A DNA stretch of 64,000 nucleotides from Archangium gephyra (GCF_001027285.1 NZ_CP011509.1:11742501-11806500), one strand, 5' to 3'. Shown: positions 8,365 to 17,386, counted from the first letter of the stretch. The notes: a model not told the origin generated them from the sequence alone. Program-made: numbers and translations.

Positions 8365-8715
8365 ATGAAGAAGGCCATTGTTTCGGCGTTTCTGGCGAGC
8401 AGCCTGGTGGCGTGCACGAGCGTGGAGACCGCGGTGGTCTCGGGCAACGAGGTGTCGGCCGCCGGTGGCGAGCCCATCGCCGTCATCCAGGGCACCGCGC
8501 TGGGCCTGACCGCCATCTTCCACGTGATCGACCTGGTGCAGAGCGACCTGGACACCGTGGTGAACAAGCTCCTGGTGGCCGAGGCCAAGGCCATGGGCGG
8601 CAACAAGATCCAGCTGCTGGGCGCCGGCACCACGCCGCGTCACGGCATCTTCGCCCTGTCCGGCACCATCATCGGCTTCCCCATCTCCCAGGCGACCGGC
8701 GTGGCGGTGAAGTAG
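8365..8715 (+). CDS. Small outer-membrane lipoprotein of unknown function
   Basis: A 116-aa lipoprotein. The ATG at 8365 is preceded by GGAGG. The type II signal peptide ends in LVAC with Cys17. The body contains two hydrophobic or Gly-rich stretches (GTALGLTAIFHVIDLV; IFALSGTIIGFPI) and the motif AKAMGGNKIQLLGAG. The latter recalls small lipoproteins with a conserved GGN-V-QLL pattern (DUF4156-like), but I would not assign it. It is a single-gene unit: a candidate promoter lies upstream and a good hairpin terminator 30 bases downstream. Confidence 0.85.
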   Translation: MKKAIVSAFLASSLVACTSVETAVVSGNEVSAAGGEPIAVIQGTALGLTAIFHVIDLVQSDLDTVVNKLLVAEAKAMGGNKIQLLGAGTTPRHGIFALSGTIIGFPISQATGVAVK

Positions 8716-8745
8716 TCAGCCTCCGCCGTTTGCACGTAGTGTGCG

Positions 8746-8781
8746 AAGGCCCCCTGGCGACAGCGGGGCCTTCTGCTTTTT
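8746..8781 (+). terminator. Rho-independent terminator
   Basis: AAGGCCCC at 8746-8753 pairs perfectly with GGGGCCTT at 8765-8772. A T tract follows at 8777-8781. It lies between the small lipoprotein gene and the LolA-like lipoprotein gene on the same strand, so the two are separate transcription units unless there is readthrough. Confidence 0.85.
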
Positions 8782-8807
8782 CAGCGCCCTGGTCCGCTCC
8801 GCGCCTC

Positions 8808-9575
8808 ATGTCCGCCCGCCACCTGTCCCTGCTCCTGCTCGTCCTCGCCGGCTGCCGCCGGGGTGACGACACGTCCGCCCTGCTCACCGATGCCCGGCAG
8901 CGCCTGGCCGCGCGCGACGGCAAGCTCACCAGCTACGCGCTGGCGGGCACTGCCCGCGAGGCGGGCCAGACGATGGACTTCCAGTTCGCCTACCGCGCCC
9001 CGCAGAAGATGCTGGGGACGCTGGGCACGCCGGCCGTGCGCGCCTTCGCCTGGGACGGGGAGCACCTCTTCGAGCGCGACGACGTGGCGAAGAAGTTCCG
9101 CACCTATGACGGAGGGCTGGGGCCCGAGGAGCGGGCGGGCGTGCTCACGGGGCTCTTCGCGCCCTTCGCCCCCGAGGGCTTCCGCGTGCCGCTGCTGCCG
9201 GGCCAGGGCGTGAGCGCGCGCCGGACACAGCACCCGAAGGGCCCCGAGGCGGTGGAGCTGACGGTGAAGCCCGCGGGCACGGACGTGGAGGTGACGTACG
9301 TGCTGCGCTGGCCGGCCATGGACTTCCTGGGCAAACGCACCCGGAGTGGCGGCGACCTGGCGGAGCTGCGCGTGGAGGAGGAGCACTGCGAGCAGGCTCT
9401 CGGCCTGTGCGTTCCCAGGCGGCTGACACAGTGGGGCGGCGGACAGCAGGTGGCCGAGACGTCCCTGACGCGCGTGGAGCTCAACCCCTCGCTGCCCGCG
9501 GAGACGTTCTCGCTCAGCGCGCCCGGGGGTTACGACGTTGAGACGAAGACGCTCGCGGCGTTGGGCGGGCGGTAA
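8808..9575 (+). CDS. LolA-like outer-membrane lipoprotein
   Basis: A 255-aa lipoprotein. The signal peptide MSARHLSLLLLVLAGC gives lipobox LAGC with Cys16. The mature part has the alternating strand pattern of LolA/LolB-like half-barrels: FQFAYRAPQKML, then FAWDGEHLFERDDVAKKF, and a C-terminal LTRVELNPSLPAETFSLSAP that matches the usual last strand of this fold. Two Cys (HCEQALGLCVP) may form a disulphide. The start is taken at ATG 8808, after the terminator. It is probably periplasm-facing and may bind lipid or act in envelope maintenance; the substrate is unknown. Confidence 0.82.
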   Translation: MSARHLSLLLLVLAGCRRGDDTSALLTDARQRLAARDGKLTSYALAGTAREAGQTMDFQFAYRAPQKMLGTLGTPAVRAFAWDGEHLFERDDVAKKFRTYDGGLGPEERAGVLTGLFAPFAPEGFRVPLLPGQGVSARRTQHPKGPEAVELTVKPAGTDVEVTYVLRWPAMDFLGKRTRSGGDLAELRVEEEHCEQALGLCVPRRLTQWGGGQQVAETSLTRVELNPSLPAETFSLSAPGGYDVETKTLAALGGR

Positions 9576-9654
9576 GGCGCACTCGCGCGTCCGGACGGGG
9601 TTGATGGGCCCGGGGAGCATCCCCACCTTCCCCACCGGGAAGGAGCGCGAGGTC

Positions 9655-10374
9655 ATGGCCCTGGTGCAGAACGTCATCTTCGATGTGGATGGCACGCTGG
9701 TGGACTCGGTGGATGAGCATGCCGAGGCCTGGAGACGTGCCTTCCTGGAGTTCGGCCGCGACGTGCCCTTCGCGCATGTGCGCAGCCAGATTGGAAAGGG
9801 CGCGGACCAGCTCATGCCCGTCTTCTTCACCGAGGACGAGCTGGAGAAGTTCGGCCAGGAGCTGAGCGACTTCCGCTCCACGCTCTTCAAGCGCGAGTTC
9901 ATGCCGAAGCTGCGCCCCTTTCCGCGGGTGCGCGAGCTGTTCCAGCGGCTGCGCAAGGACGGGCTGCGCCTCGCGGTGGCCTCGAGCGCCAAGGGGGACG
10001 AGCTCGAGTTCTACCTGCGCCTGTGCAACATCCAGGGGATGCTGGACGGCGAGACGTCGAAGGACGACGCGTCGAAGTCCAAGCCGCACCCGGACATCTT
10101 CGAGGCGGCGCTGGAGCAGCTGGGCCGGCCGGATACGCGGGGCGTGGTGGTGATTGGGGACACGCCCTACGACGCGCTGGCGGCGAGCAAGGCGGGAGTG
10201 CCCACGGTGGGCATGCTGTGCGGAGGCTTCCCGGAGGAGGATCTGCGCACGGCGGGCTGCCGCGCCATCTACAAGGATCCAGCGGACCTGCTGGCGCATT
10301 ACGACTCCTCGCGGGACACCTGGCCGTGGGCCGCGGACGCGGTGGCCGCCGCCAAGGACGAGGAGCCGCGCTGA
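9655..10374 (+). CDS. HAD-family hydrolase (beta-phosphoglucomutase/phosphatase type)
   Basis: A 239-aa cytoplasmic HAD enzyme. The ATG at 9655 has AAGGAG at 9640-9645. Motif I is FDVDGTLVDS with nucleophile Asp10 and Asp12. Motif II is the Ser of VASSAKGDE, motif III the Lys of SKSKPHPD, and motif IV GDTPYDALAA. A helical cap between motifs I and II gives subclass I. The fold fits phosphoglycolate-phosphatase or beta-phosphoglucomutase-like enzymes acting on small phosphate esters; the substrate cannot be told. It is convergent with the nucleotidyltransferase gene, with 3 bases between stops. Confidence 0.9.
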   Translation: MALVQNVIFDVDGTLVDSVDEHAEAWRRAFLEFGRDVPFAHVRSQIGKGADQLMPVFFTEDELEKFGQELSDFRSTLFKREFMPKLRPFPRVRELFQRLRKDGLRLAVASSAKGDELEFYLRLCNIQGMLDGETSKDDASKSKPHPDIFEAALEQLGRPDTRGVVVIGDTPYDALAASKAGVPTVGMLCGGFPEEDLRTAGCRAIYKDPADLLAHYDSSRDTWPWAADAVAAAKDEEPR

Positions 10375-10377
10375 CGG

Positions 10378-10983
10378 CTACGCGAAGCCGAGCTCCGTCA
10401 GCAGGGGCTCCAGCGCCGCGCCGAGCCCGTGGCGGTTGCACACGTCACGCAGCCCGGCGAGGTCCAGGTGCTCCCGGTTGCGCTCGAGGAGCTCGAGAAC
10501 GTCGTTCGTCGACTTTCGCCCTCCCGCGTAGAGCTTCAGCGCGATGAGGTAGGGCAGGCTGACGACGCGCAACGGGCTCTCCGGGCTCAGCTCCACCTTG
10601 GCTTCGAGGAGGGCTTCCCGGGCCAGCACGGTGCAGTCGCGTGAGCCGGGCCAGGGATTCTGGAAGTTCACGACCTCCACCAGGTCGAAGTCATCTCCTG
10701 TGACCCGCAGCACTCCACCGAGAGGATCCCCAGCATCAGGCGGATCGAACGCGACCTCGAATCCCTGCTGGCGGAGCGCCTCTTCCACACGACGCATCGT
10801 GGGGAAAGGATTGATGTTGATCGCCAGATCGAAATCTTCGGTGTAGCGAGGGCAGAGGTGAACGGCGAGAGCCGCGGCACCGATGACCGCTGAGGGGATT
10901 TGATGCTGATGCAGGGTATCGGCAATCCGCTCAGCCACCTGGATGGTGCGCTCCGCCCGGTCGATGGCTTTCGAGTCACTCAC
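10378..10983 (-). CDS. Nucleotidyltransferase-fold protein, possible toxin-antitoxin component
   Basis: A 201-aa protein with a minimal nucleotidyltransferase core: IGAAALAVH followed by RYTEDFDLAI, giving Gly35 and the Asp50-x-Asp52 metal pair. A hydrophobic strand-helix region follows (DFDLVEVVNFQ, then SLPYLIALKLYAGGRKSTND), typical of AbiEii-like or DUF6036 proteins. The GTG start at 10983 overlaps the stop of the small upstream gene as GTGA, so the two are co-translated. The pairing resembles type IV or HEPN/MNT-like toxin-antitoxin modules, but it could also be a housekeeping nucleotidyltransferase. Confidence 0.82.
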   Translation of the reverse strand: MSDSKAIDRAERTIQVAERIADTLHQHQIPSAVIGAAALAVHLCPRYTEDFDLAININPFPTMRRVEEALRQQGFEVAFDPPDAGDPLGGVLRVTGDDFDLVEVVNFQNPWPGSRDCTVLAREALLEAKVELSPESPLRVVSLPYLIALKLYAGGRKSTNDVLELLERNREHLDLAGLRDVCNRHGLGAALEPLLTELGFA

Positions 10984-11195
10984 TTGCGAATCACATCTCT
11001 CAATTGGGGACGACCGGCTGCGACCCCCATGAGACGAGCACGCTCCTTGAGCGAAAGCGCCAGGATGACGCGCTCTCGAGGAGTCATCGCCGCCAGGCGC
11101 TCGAACTGACGCCTCCGCGCCGTATCAGCACTCTTGCTCGGCCTGGCACCGTACAATCCACGCTGCGCCAGGGGGTTGTCGGCGTCCACGATCAT
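10980..11195 (-). CDS. Small basic partner protein of the nucleotidyltransferase
   Basis: A 71-aa protein with start ATG at 11195, set immediately after GGAGAG. The sequence is rich in Arg and Lys and predicted helical: SKSADTARRRQFERLAAMTP, then RERVILALSLKERARL. The second half matches a short helix common in small proteins placed before nucleotidyltransferase genes. There is no DNA-binding motif I can name and no signal peptide. The 4-base overlap with the downstream gene suggests fixed stoichiometry, as for an antitoxin, substrate or chaperone. Confidence 0.7.
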   Translation of the reverse strand: MIVDADNPLAQRGLYGARPSKSADTARRRQFERLAAMTPRERVILALSLKERARLMGVAAGRPQLRDVIRK

Positions 11196-11429
11196 CTCTC
11201 CATGCACACGTGCCTCAAGTGTAAACACCCCGGGAGATCTCGTAAACGCGAGCGGCGCGAATGTCCATGAGGATCCGCGAGCACATCTTCCCGAAATCAC
11301 AGCGGAATCAGGAGGGCGCCGAACTGCGCGGGCCCACCTGGAAACGCGCGAAATAATCCCGCCCGCAACCAATTCGCGGGACCCGGGTTCATGGAAACGA
11401 GGCCGGACAACAACCCTCGGAGAGAACCC

Positions 11430-12287
11430 ATGAACCGCACCACGCCCTACCGCCGTCTGCTCACCGCTGCCCTGTGCTTCACCCTCCCGCTGGCCACCGT
11501 GGCCTGCAACAACGCCGTGCAGGAGGAGGAGCTCGTCGTCGGTGAGGCCTCGGCCTTCCTGTCCACCTCGGAGGAGTCCGGAGCCATCGGCGCCGACGCC
11601 GTGGCCGATGCCTCCAGCGAGACGCTCACCTCCATGAGCGCCGAGGACGTGGACACCGCCACCGAGCCCACCACCGACGAGCCCGGCATCTGTGACTTCA
11701 GCGCCCGCCGCCAGGAGGTGCTGGAGAAGTACGACGCCAACCAGGACGGCTCGCTCAACCGCGCCGAGCTGAAGGCGCTCAAGGACGACCTCGCCGCGCA
11801 GACCGGCTCCCCGCGCTTCGTCCGCGCCGGCATGCGCGTGCGCCACTGGGCCTTCTGGCGCGTGCGCTGGGCCTTCGACGAGAACGGCGACAAGGCGCTG
11901 TCCACCGAGGAGCGCACCGCCCTCGTGGACGCCATGGAGGCCCGTTGCGAGCGTCTCCGCCAGCAGGCCCTCACGAAGTACGACACCAACCAGGACGGCA
12001 CCCTCGATGAGGCCGAGCGCCAGGCCGCCCGCCAGGCCCTCCGCACCGCCTGGGAGCAGAAGCGCCAGGCCCTGCTGGCCGAGTACGACCTCAACGGCAG
12101 CGGCGTCCTTGAGCTCACCGAGCGTGCGAAGCTACGCGAGGACCGCGTCGCCGCCGCGCGTGCCCGCCGCCAGGCCCTGCTCGAGCAGTACGACACCAAC
12201 AAGGACGGCAGCCTGAGCCCCCAGGAGGCCCTGCCCCTGCGCCAGGCCATCCAGCGCCGCATCATCGAGGGCCAGGACGCCAACTGA
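11430..12287 (+). CDS. Lipoprotein with five EF-hand-like calcium-binding loops
   Basis: A 285-aa lipoprotein. The ATG at 11430 follows GGAG. The signal peptide has lipobox TVAC with Cys26. After an acidic Ser/Thr-rich linker come five EF-hand-like loops of DxNxDG type: DANQDGSLNRAE, DENGDKALSTEE, DTNQDGTLDEAE, DLNGSGVLELTE and DTNKDGSLSPQE. They are separated by Arg/Gln-rich helices (RRQALLEQY). The second and fourth loops deviate at the Gly or Asp positions. It is probably on the cell surface or in the periplasm and binds calcium. It is a single gene with a 234-bp leader region. Confidence 0.9.
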   Translation: MNRTTPYRRLLTAALCFTLPLATVACNNAVQEEELVVGEASAFLSTSEESGAIGADAVADASSETLTSMSAEDVDTATEPTTDEPGICDFSARRQEVLEKYDANQDGSLNRAELKALKDDLAAQTGSPRFVRAGMRVRHWAFWRVRWAFDENGDKALSTEERTALVDAMEARCERLRQQALTKYDTNQDGTLDEAERQAARQALRTAWEQKRQALLAEYDLNGSGVLELTERAKLREDRVAAARARRQALLEQYDTNKDGSLSPQEALPLRQAIQRRIIEGQDAN

Positions 12288-12397
12288 GCTGAGCACCCCT
12301 CGCCCGCTCCCCTGCCCTGGGAGGGACGAGGCGGGGACGGCCAGGCGTACACTGGCCTCCTGGCTGCCCTGATCGTCCGTGCGCACCCTTGCTGGTA

Positions 12398-13399
12398 ATG
12401 GCCAGCGAAGCTTCTCCAGAGGTCGCACTCTCGAAGCCTCCCAAGCGCGGTGCCCTCGACGAGGGGCCCGCGCTCCTCGTCGTGAACAGCAAGTGCCGCA
12501 TGGGCAAGGAGGCCTTCCCGGCCGCCCGCGAGGCGCTCGCGGCCCGAGGCATCCCCCTGGTGGCCTGTCACCGGCTCTCGCGCCAGAAACACATGGTCCG
12601 GGTGCTGCGCGAGGCCCTGGACGCCGGAGTCCGGCGCGTCTTCATCGGCGGCGGCGATGGCACGTTGAACGCCGCGGTGCAGCACCTGCTCGGACGCGAC
12701 GTGACGCTGGGCGTGCTGCCGCTGGGCACGGGCAATGACTTCGCGCGCTCGCTCGGCATCGCGCCCACGCTCGAGGCCGCCTGTGACGTCATCGCCGCGG
12801 GCTACACGGCACGCGTGGACGTGGGGCTCGCCAACGGACAGCCCTTCCTCAACGCGGTGAGCCTCGGCCTGGCCTCCGCCATCGCCCGGCGGCTCACGCC
12901 CCAGCTCAAACGGCGCGCCGGCAAGCTGGCCTACCCCGTGGCCGCCGTCGCCGAGCTCTGGGAGCACCAGCCCTTCCACGTGCGCATGAAGACGGACCGC
13001 GGGGAGATGGAGCTGGACGTGCTCCAGCTCGTGGTGGGCAACGGGCGCTACCACGGCGCGGGCAACGTGGTGACACCCGAGTCCCGCCTGGATGACCGCC
13101 GCCTGGACGCCTATACCATCGCCGCGCCCTCGTCCGAGTCCGGGCGCGAGGGCACCGGCCTGGGCCACGTGCAGGACGTCTCCACCCTGGCACGCATCGC
13201 CCTGTCCCTGCGCCGGGGCGAGCACGTGAGCCACCCGGCCGTCACCTCGGTGCACAGCACGCACCTGTACGTGGAGGCGCAGCCCGCGCAGGACATCAAC
13301 GCGGATGGGGAGATCATCGGCCACACGCCGGTGCGCTTCGAGCTCGCGCCCGCGGCCCTGCGCGTCTACGCGCCCGCGCCCACGCCCACCACGCACTGA
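12398..13399 (+). CDS. Diacylglycerol/lipid kinase family protein (YegS-like)
   Basis: A 333-aa cytoplasmic kinase. The nucleotide loop is GGGDGTLN at 84-91 and the second conserved motif is GTGNDFA at 110-116. The C-terminal domain ends with INADGEI and PVRFELAPAALRVYAP, the usual end of this family, so the length is complete. It phosphorylates lipid such as diacylglycerol or a related sphingoid base using ATP; the actual substrate is unknown. ATG 12398 is preferred; an in-frame TTG lies three codons upstream. The family often supports membrane lipid recycling. Confidence 0.9.
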   Translation: MASEASPEVALSKPPKRGALDEGPALLVVNSKCRMGKEAFPAAREALAARGIPLVACHRLSRQKHMVRVLREALDAGVRRVFIGGGDGTLNAAVQHLLGRDVTLGVLPLGTGNDFARSLGIAPTLEAACDVIAAGYTARVDVGLANGQPFLNAVSLGLASAIARRLTPQLKRRAGKLAYPVAAVAELWEHQPFHVRMKTDRGEMELDVLQLVVGNGRYHGAGNVVTPESRLDDRRLDAYTIAAPSSESGREGTGLGHVQDVSTLARIALSLRRGEHVSHPAVTSVHSTHLYVEAQPAQDINADGEIIGHTPVRFELAPAALRVYAPAPTPTTH

Positions 13400-13473
13400 G
13401 CCGGGATTTCGGCCCACGCCGGTTTCACGGCTAGTCTCTCCGAGGGGTGCCGTCCATCCCCGCGGAGAAGCCC

Positions 13474-16332
13474 GTGCGCCAACGTCCCCTCTTCCCGCTC
13501 GTCGTGGCCGCCGCCCTCTCGGTGGCGGCGCTCCTCCTGCTGTGGCTCCGCCCGACGCTGGGAGAGACGCCCGGCACGGCGACGGTGGGCCCTCGGGCCA
13601 CCACGCGCCCGGGCTCCCCTGGCAACGCTCCGGCCCGCACGTCGCCCCGCCCCACACCACCGCTCGACGTGCCCGCGACGCTGGCCGATGGCAGCTTCGT
13701 GGTGCGGGTGAGGGCCTCGGGCGCGCCCGTGCCGGGAGCGAGGGTCCGGGCCTGGTTGAAGGGGCCGGAGGACGGCGCGGGCCAGCCCTCGTGGCGCCGC
13801 GCCGGTGAGGGGACGACGGCCCAGGACGGCACGCTTCGGCTGCCCTCGGCTCCGGGCCTCTACCTCCTCAGCGCCCAGGCACAGGGCCACGCTCCCGCGC
13901 GGCGCGAGGTGCCCCGGCACCAGGGCGAGCCCGAAACAGTGGTGGAGCTGTCCCTGCCCGCGAGCACCTCGCTGCGCGGGCGCACGGTGGCCGAGGGCCG
14001 CGGCGAGCCAGTGCCCCTGGCCGAGGTGACGCTGCGCCCCTACACCGAGCCGGGAAACCCCTCGGCCCAGGCGCACGCGCTGCCCGAGGAGGTGGCGGTG
14101 GCGACGAGCGACGCGCGGGGGCACTTCGACTTCACGGGGCTCGCGCCGGGCCGCTACGAGCTGGTGGCGGAGGCACCGGGCTTCAGCCGCCGGACGATGC
14201 GCTTCGTGGCGGTGCCCGCCTCGGGCGAGCTGGAGGTGGGGCTGTGGCCTGCCTCCACGCTGGAGGGCTTCGTGGTGGGCGCGGACGGACAGCCGGCGCC
14301 GGACGCGGAGGTGCGGGTGCTGGGAGGGCCCACGGACTTCCGCACCACCACGGGCGCGGGTGGCGGCTTCTCCCTGGAGGTGTCCGGCGGGACGTACTGG
14401 GTGGTGGCCCGGAAGGGCGGCCAGGTGGGACGCGCGCCGGGCTTCATCGTGGTGGGGCCGGGAGAGACGGCGCGCGACGTCACGGTGCGGCTCGGCGCGT
14501 CCGGACACCTCGCGGGCACGGTGACGCGCGTGGCGGACGCCGGGCCCGTGGAGGGCGCGTGGCTGGTGGCCAGTCCGGCCGGTGCGGGCGGGGAGCTGGG
14601 CCGTGCGCGGACGGATGCCTCGGGCCAGTACGCACTGGAGCTGCCGCCAGGGGACTACGACGTGCGGGTGCTGGCCCCGGGCCACACGGACAGCTCGGGC
14701 CAGGGGCTGGTGGTGGAGGCGGACCGGTACACCGTGGCGGACTTCCGCCTGGAGGGCACGGCGTCGGTGGAGGGCACGGTGGCGGACGGCCAGGGACGGC
14801 CGCTCGCCGGAGTGAGCGTGCGCGCGGGCCTGCTGCGCGGCGCCTCGGGCGAGGAGTTCTACACGCGCACCGACGCGGCGGGCGCCTTCCTGCTGGAAGG
14901 ACTGCCGGTGGGCACGGTGCGAGTACGGGCCAGGCAGGACGCCTCGGCCGTGTGGACGAGCCGCACCACGCCGCTCGCCTCGGGCGCGCGAAGCCGGGTG
15001 GACTTCACGCTCTCGGAGACGGGCATGGTGCGGGGCCGGGTGACGCAGGCCTCGGGCGCGCCGCTGCCCGAGCCGGCCGTGGTGCGCGCGATGGCGAAGG
15101 AGGGCTCCGGCGGCCTGCTGGACATGGGCCTCGCCGAGACGGACGCGGAGGGCCACTACCAGCTGGAGCTGCGCGCGGGCGTCTACCAACTCACCGCCGT
15201 GCTGCCGGGAGCCCGCTACACCTACCACCACGTGGATGACCCGGCGGTGACGGTGGAGCCCGGCGCCTCGGTGATGATGGACCTCACGCTGCTGAACGAG
15301 CGCGGGCTGCACGGCGTGGTGCTGGAACCCTCGGGAACGCCGAGCCCCGGGGCCCTGGTGGTGGTGACCCAGGCGGGGGACTTCCCCTTCTCCTTCCCCG
15401 TGGACGCGGACGAAGAGGGGCGCTTCAACGTCCCGCCCCACCCCCAGCCCACCACGCTGACACTGCGGGCGCACCACGCGGGCCGGCTCAGTGTGCCCCT
15501 GCCCATTCCAGAGGGCGCGGGCGAGCTGAAGCTCCAACTCCAACCCGCGGCCACGCTCCACGGACGCGTGGTGGCACGCAGCGGCGCCGCGCCGAGCGGC
15601 TTCACCCTGCGGCTGCTCAACGCGGACGGCTCGGTGCCGGCGTGGGCTCGCGACACGCAGCGGACGTTCCCCGGCGGCGAATTCCTGCTCACCGATGCCC
15701 CGGGACAGCCGCTGAAGGTGAGCGTACGCACCACGGACGGACGCACGGGCGAGGCACAGGTGACGCTCTCACCGGGACAGCGCGCGGACGTGGAGGTGCC
15801 GCTGACGGGCGGTGCGGCCTCCATTTCGGGGCGGGTGGTGTGGAGCCCCTCGGGCGCACCGGCCTCGGGAGTGGGCCTCTACCTGGACCGGGCACCGGGC
15901 TCGGCGGCCGATGCGCACTCGGGACCCGATGGGCGCTTCCGCCTGGCGGACGTGACGCCCGGGGCGCATACCGTGCAACTGCTCGCGCCGGAGGGCAGGC
16001 CGGAGACGCGCACCGTGACGGTGGCCACGAGCGAGGCGGTGGACGTGGGCGACGTGCAGGTGACGGCGCGCAAGGCGAACGCGGGCAGCGTGGGCGCGGG
16101 CTTCAGTGAGAACCAGGGGCAGGTGTCCATCGCGTGGCTGACGCCGGAGGGCCCCGCGGCCCGGGGTGGCGTGCGCGTGGGGGATCGGCTGCTGTCCGTG
16201 GATGGGCAGGTGGTGCGCAACCGCACCGAGGCGGAGCGCCGCACCCAGGGCGCACCCGGCACACCGGTCCAGGTGACGGTGCGGCGCGAGGGCGGCGTGG
16301 AGCAGACGCTGCTGTTGACCCGGGCCGATTGA
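13474..16332 (+). CDS. Carboxypeptidase-regulatory-like repeat protein with C-terminal PDZ
   Basis: A 952-aa envelope protein. GTG at 13474 is chosen because GGAG sits seven bases upstream and the N-terminus then begins VRQRPLFPLVVAAA, a signal-anchor helix; a GTG at 13447 is the alternative. It contains about nine beta-sandwich repeats of the carboxypeptidase-D regulatory type (motifs such as TDASGQYALELPPG and TDAAGAFLLEGLPVG). A PDZ-like domain closes the protein (PEGPAARGGVRVGDRLLSVD). No protease residues are seen. It probably binds peptide or polysaccharide at the surface. The complete palindromic repeat follows 32 bases after the stop. Confidence 0.87.
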   Translation: MRQRPLFPLVVAAALSVAALLLLWLRPTLGETPGTATVGPRATTRPGSPGNAPARTSPRPTPPLDVPATLADGSFVVRVRASGAPVPGARVRAWLKGPEDGAGQPSWRRAGEGTTAQDGTLRLPSAPGLYLLSAQAQGHAPARREVPRHQGEPETVVELSLPASTSLRGRTVAEGRGEPVPLAEVTLRPYTEPGNPSAQAHALPEEVAVATSDARGHFDFTGLAPGRYELVAEAPGFSRRTMRFVAVPASGELEVGLWPASTLEGFVVGADGQPAPDAEVRVLGGPTDFRTTTGAGGGFSLEVSGGTYWVVARKGGQVGRAPGFIVVGPGETARDVTVRLGASGHLAGTVTRVADAGPVEGAWLVASPAGAGGELGRARTDASGQYALELPPGDYDVRVLAPGHTDSSGQGLVVEADRYTVADFRLEGTASVEGTVADGQGRPLAGVSVRAGLLRGASGEEFYTRTDAAGAFLLEGLPVGTVRVRARQDASAVWTSRTTPLASGARSRVDFTLSETGMVRGRVTQASGAPLPEPAVVRAMAKEGSGGLLDMGLAETDAEGHYQLELRAGVYQLTAVLPGARYTYHHVDDPAVTVEPGASVMMDLTLLNERGLHGVVLEPSGTPSPGALVVVTQAGDFPFSFPVDADEEGRFNVPPHPQPTTLTLRAHHAGRLSVPLPIPEGAGELKLQLQPAATLHGRVVARSGAAPSGFTLRLLNADGSVPAWARDTQRTFPGGEFLLTDAPGQPLKVSVRTTDGRTGEAQVTLSPGQRADVEVPLTGGAASISGRVVWSPSGAPASGVGLYLDRAPGSAADAHSGPDGRFRLADVTPGAHTVQLLAPEGRPETRTVTVATSEAVDVGDVQVTARKANAGSVGAGFSENQGQVSIAWLTPEGPAARGGVRVGDRLLSVDGQVVRNRTEAERRTQGAPGTPVQVTVRREGGVEQTLLLTRAD

Positions 16333-16364
16333 CCCTGGGGAAAATGCGCTGACACCGCGACAAC

Positions 16365-16503
16365 TTCCCCTCGCCCTCCGGGAGAGGGACGGGGTGAGGG
16401 TATCGGGTGAACCCGGGTTGAACCCCCTGCCCCCAGTGCGTGCCACGGGTTGAAGAACGGGCTCGGACACCCTCACCCCGTCCCTCTCCCGAGGGGAGAG
16501 GGA
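16365..16503. repeat. GC-rich intergenic palindromic repeat, complete copy 2
   Basis: It is nearly identical to the copy at 262-402 in both arms and in the core (GGGTGAACCCGGGTTGAACC, then CCACGGGTTG). It lies between two convergent genes, and its right arm enters the coding region of the downstream minus-strand hydrolase, supplying the last ten codons and the stop. It probably serves as a bidirectional terminator. Confidence 0.88.
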
Positions 16504-17246
16504 ATATTGAGGAACTCCAGGGCGGTCTCCCGGAAGCGCGGGGCCATCGGGCCGAAGATGGGACCATGGCCGCCCTCCGGCACCACCCACAACGCCGCTC
16601 GCGGGATGGCCGTGTACATCTCCACCGCCAGGTCCACCGGATACAGCGGATCCCTGTCTCCGTGCACGATGAGCGTGCGCGCGGAGATCGTCGACAGGTA
16701 CGGCGGCGTGAAATTCATATCGTCGTAGCTGTCCTTGAACGCCCGCATCTGCGCGTGCAGCGCGCGGATCTGCTCATCACCGTGGACGTGCTTCTGTCGC
16801 AGCAGCGTCCACTCCCCTTCGCTCAAGGCATCCGCGTTGCTCTGTGCCATGAGCGCCCGGGCCCGCGAGGGAAAGTACGGAGTCGCGCTCACGAGGACCA
16901 TCGCGTCGACGCGCGCCGGCTGAGCGGTCGCCACATGCAGCAGCGTCTTGGCGCCGAGGCTCATCCCGATGGCCTTGAAGCGCTCGATGCCGAGGCGATC
17001 CATCAGCGCGAGCACATCCCTCGCCACCTGGCGGACGGTGAGTATCCCGGAGGGGTTCGTCGAGCGGCCATGGCCGCGCAGGTCCGGCACGACGGTCCGA
17101 TACCCCTCGAGCGGCGCGTCGAAGACGTAGCGCCAGTCACTGCCCGCGCCCGTGCCGCCGTGCAGCAGCACCAACGGCTCGCCCTCCCCGCGAACCTCGC
17201 AGTGCATCTCGATACCGTTGAGCTCGAACGTCCGTGCCTCGTGCAT
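16473..17246 (-). CDS. Alpha/beta-hydrolase
   Basis: A 257-aa cytoplasmic hydrolase. ATG at 17246 is supported by GAGGGGG six bases upstream. Features of the fold are VLLHGGTGAG (oxyanion loop), the nucleophile elbow GMSLGA with Ser96, an acid in VHGDRDPLYP (Asp197 or Asp199) and His227 in PEGGHGP. It belongs with proline-iminopeptidase or esterase-like members; the substrate is unknown. The C-terminus IPSPLGRGTG is encoded by the palindromic repeat, so the original gene end was overwritten. It diverges from the haloperoxidase-like gene across 140 bp. Confidence 0.9.
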   Translation of the reverse strand: MHEARTFELNGIEMHCEVRGEGEPLVLLHGGTGAGSDWRYVFDAPLEGYRTVVPDLRGHGRSTNPSGILTVRQVARDVLALMDRLGIERFKAIGMSLGAKTLLHVATAQPARVDAMVLVSATPYFPSRARALMAQSNADALSEGEWTLLRQKHVHGDEQIRALHAQMRAFKDSYDDMNFTPPYLSTISARTLIVHGDRDPLYPVDLAVEMYTAIPRAALWVVPEGGHGPIFGPMAPRFRETALEFLNIPSPLGRGTG

Positions 17247-17386
17247 GCGTGCCCCCTCGATTGCAGTGCCAGGAATCAAACACCCAACCAGACCATCCTA
17301 TTCCAAACACATATCAAAGCACCCACGGCCTCAAACCATGTCAGACCCGGAGCCGAGAATCGCCAGACATCACCTCGAGGTGTTCC

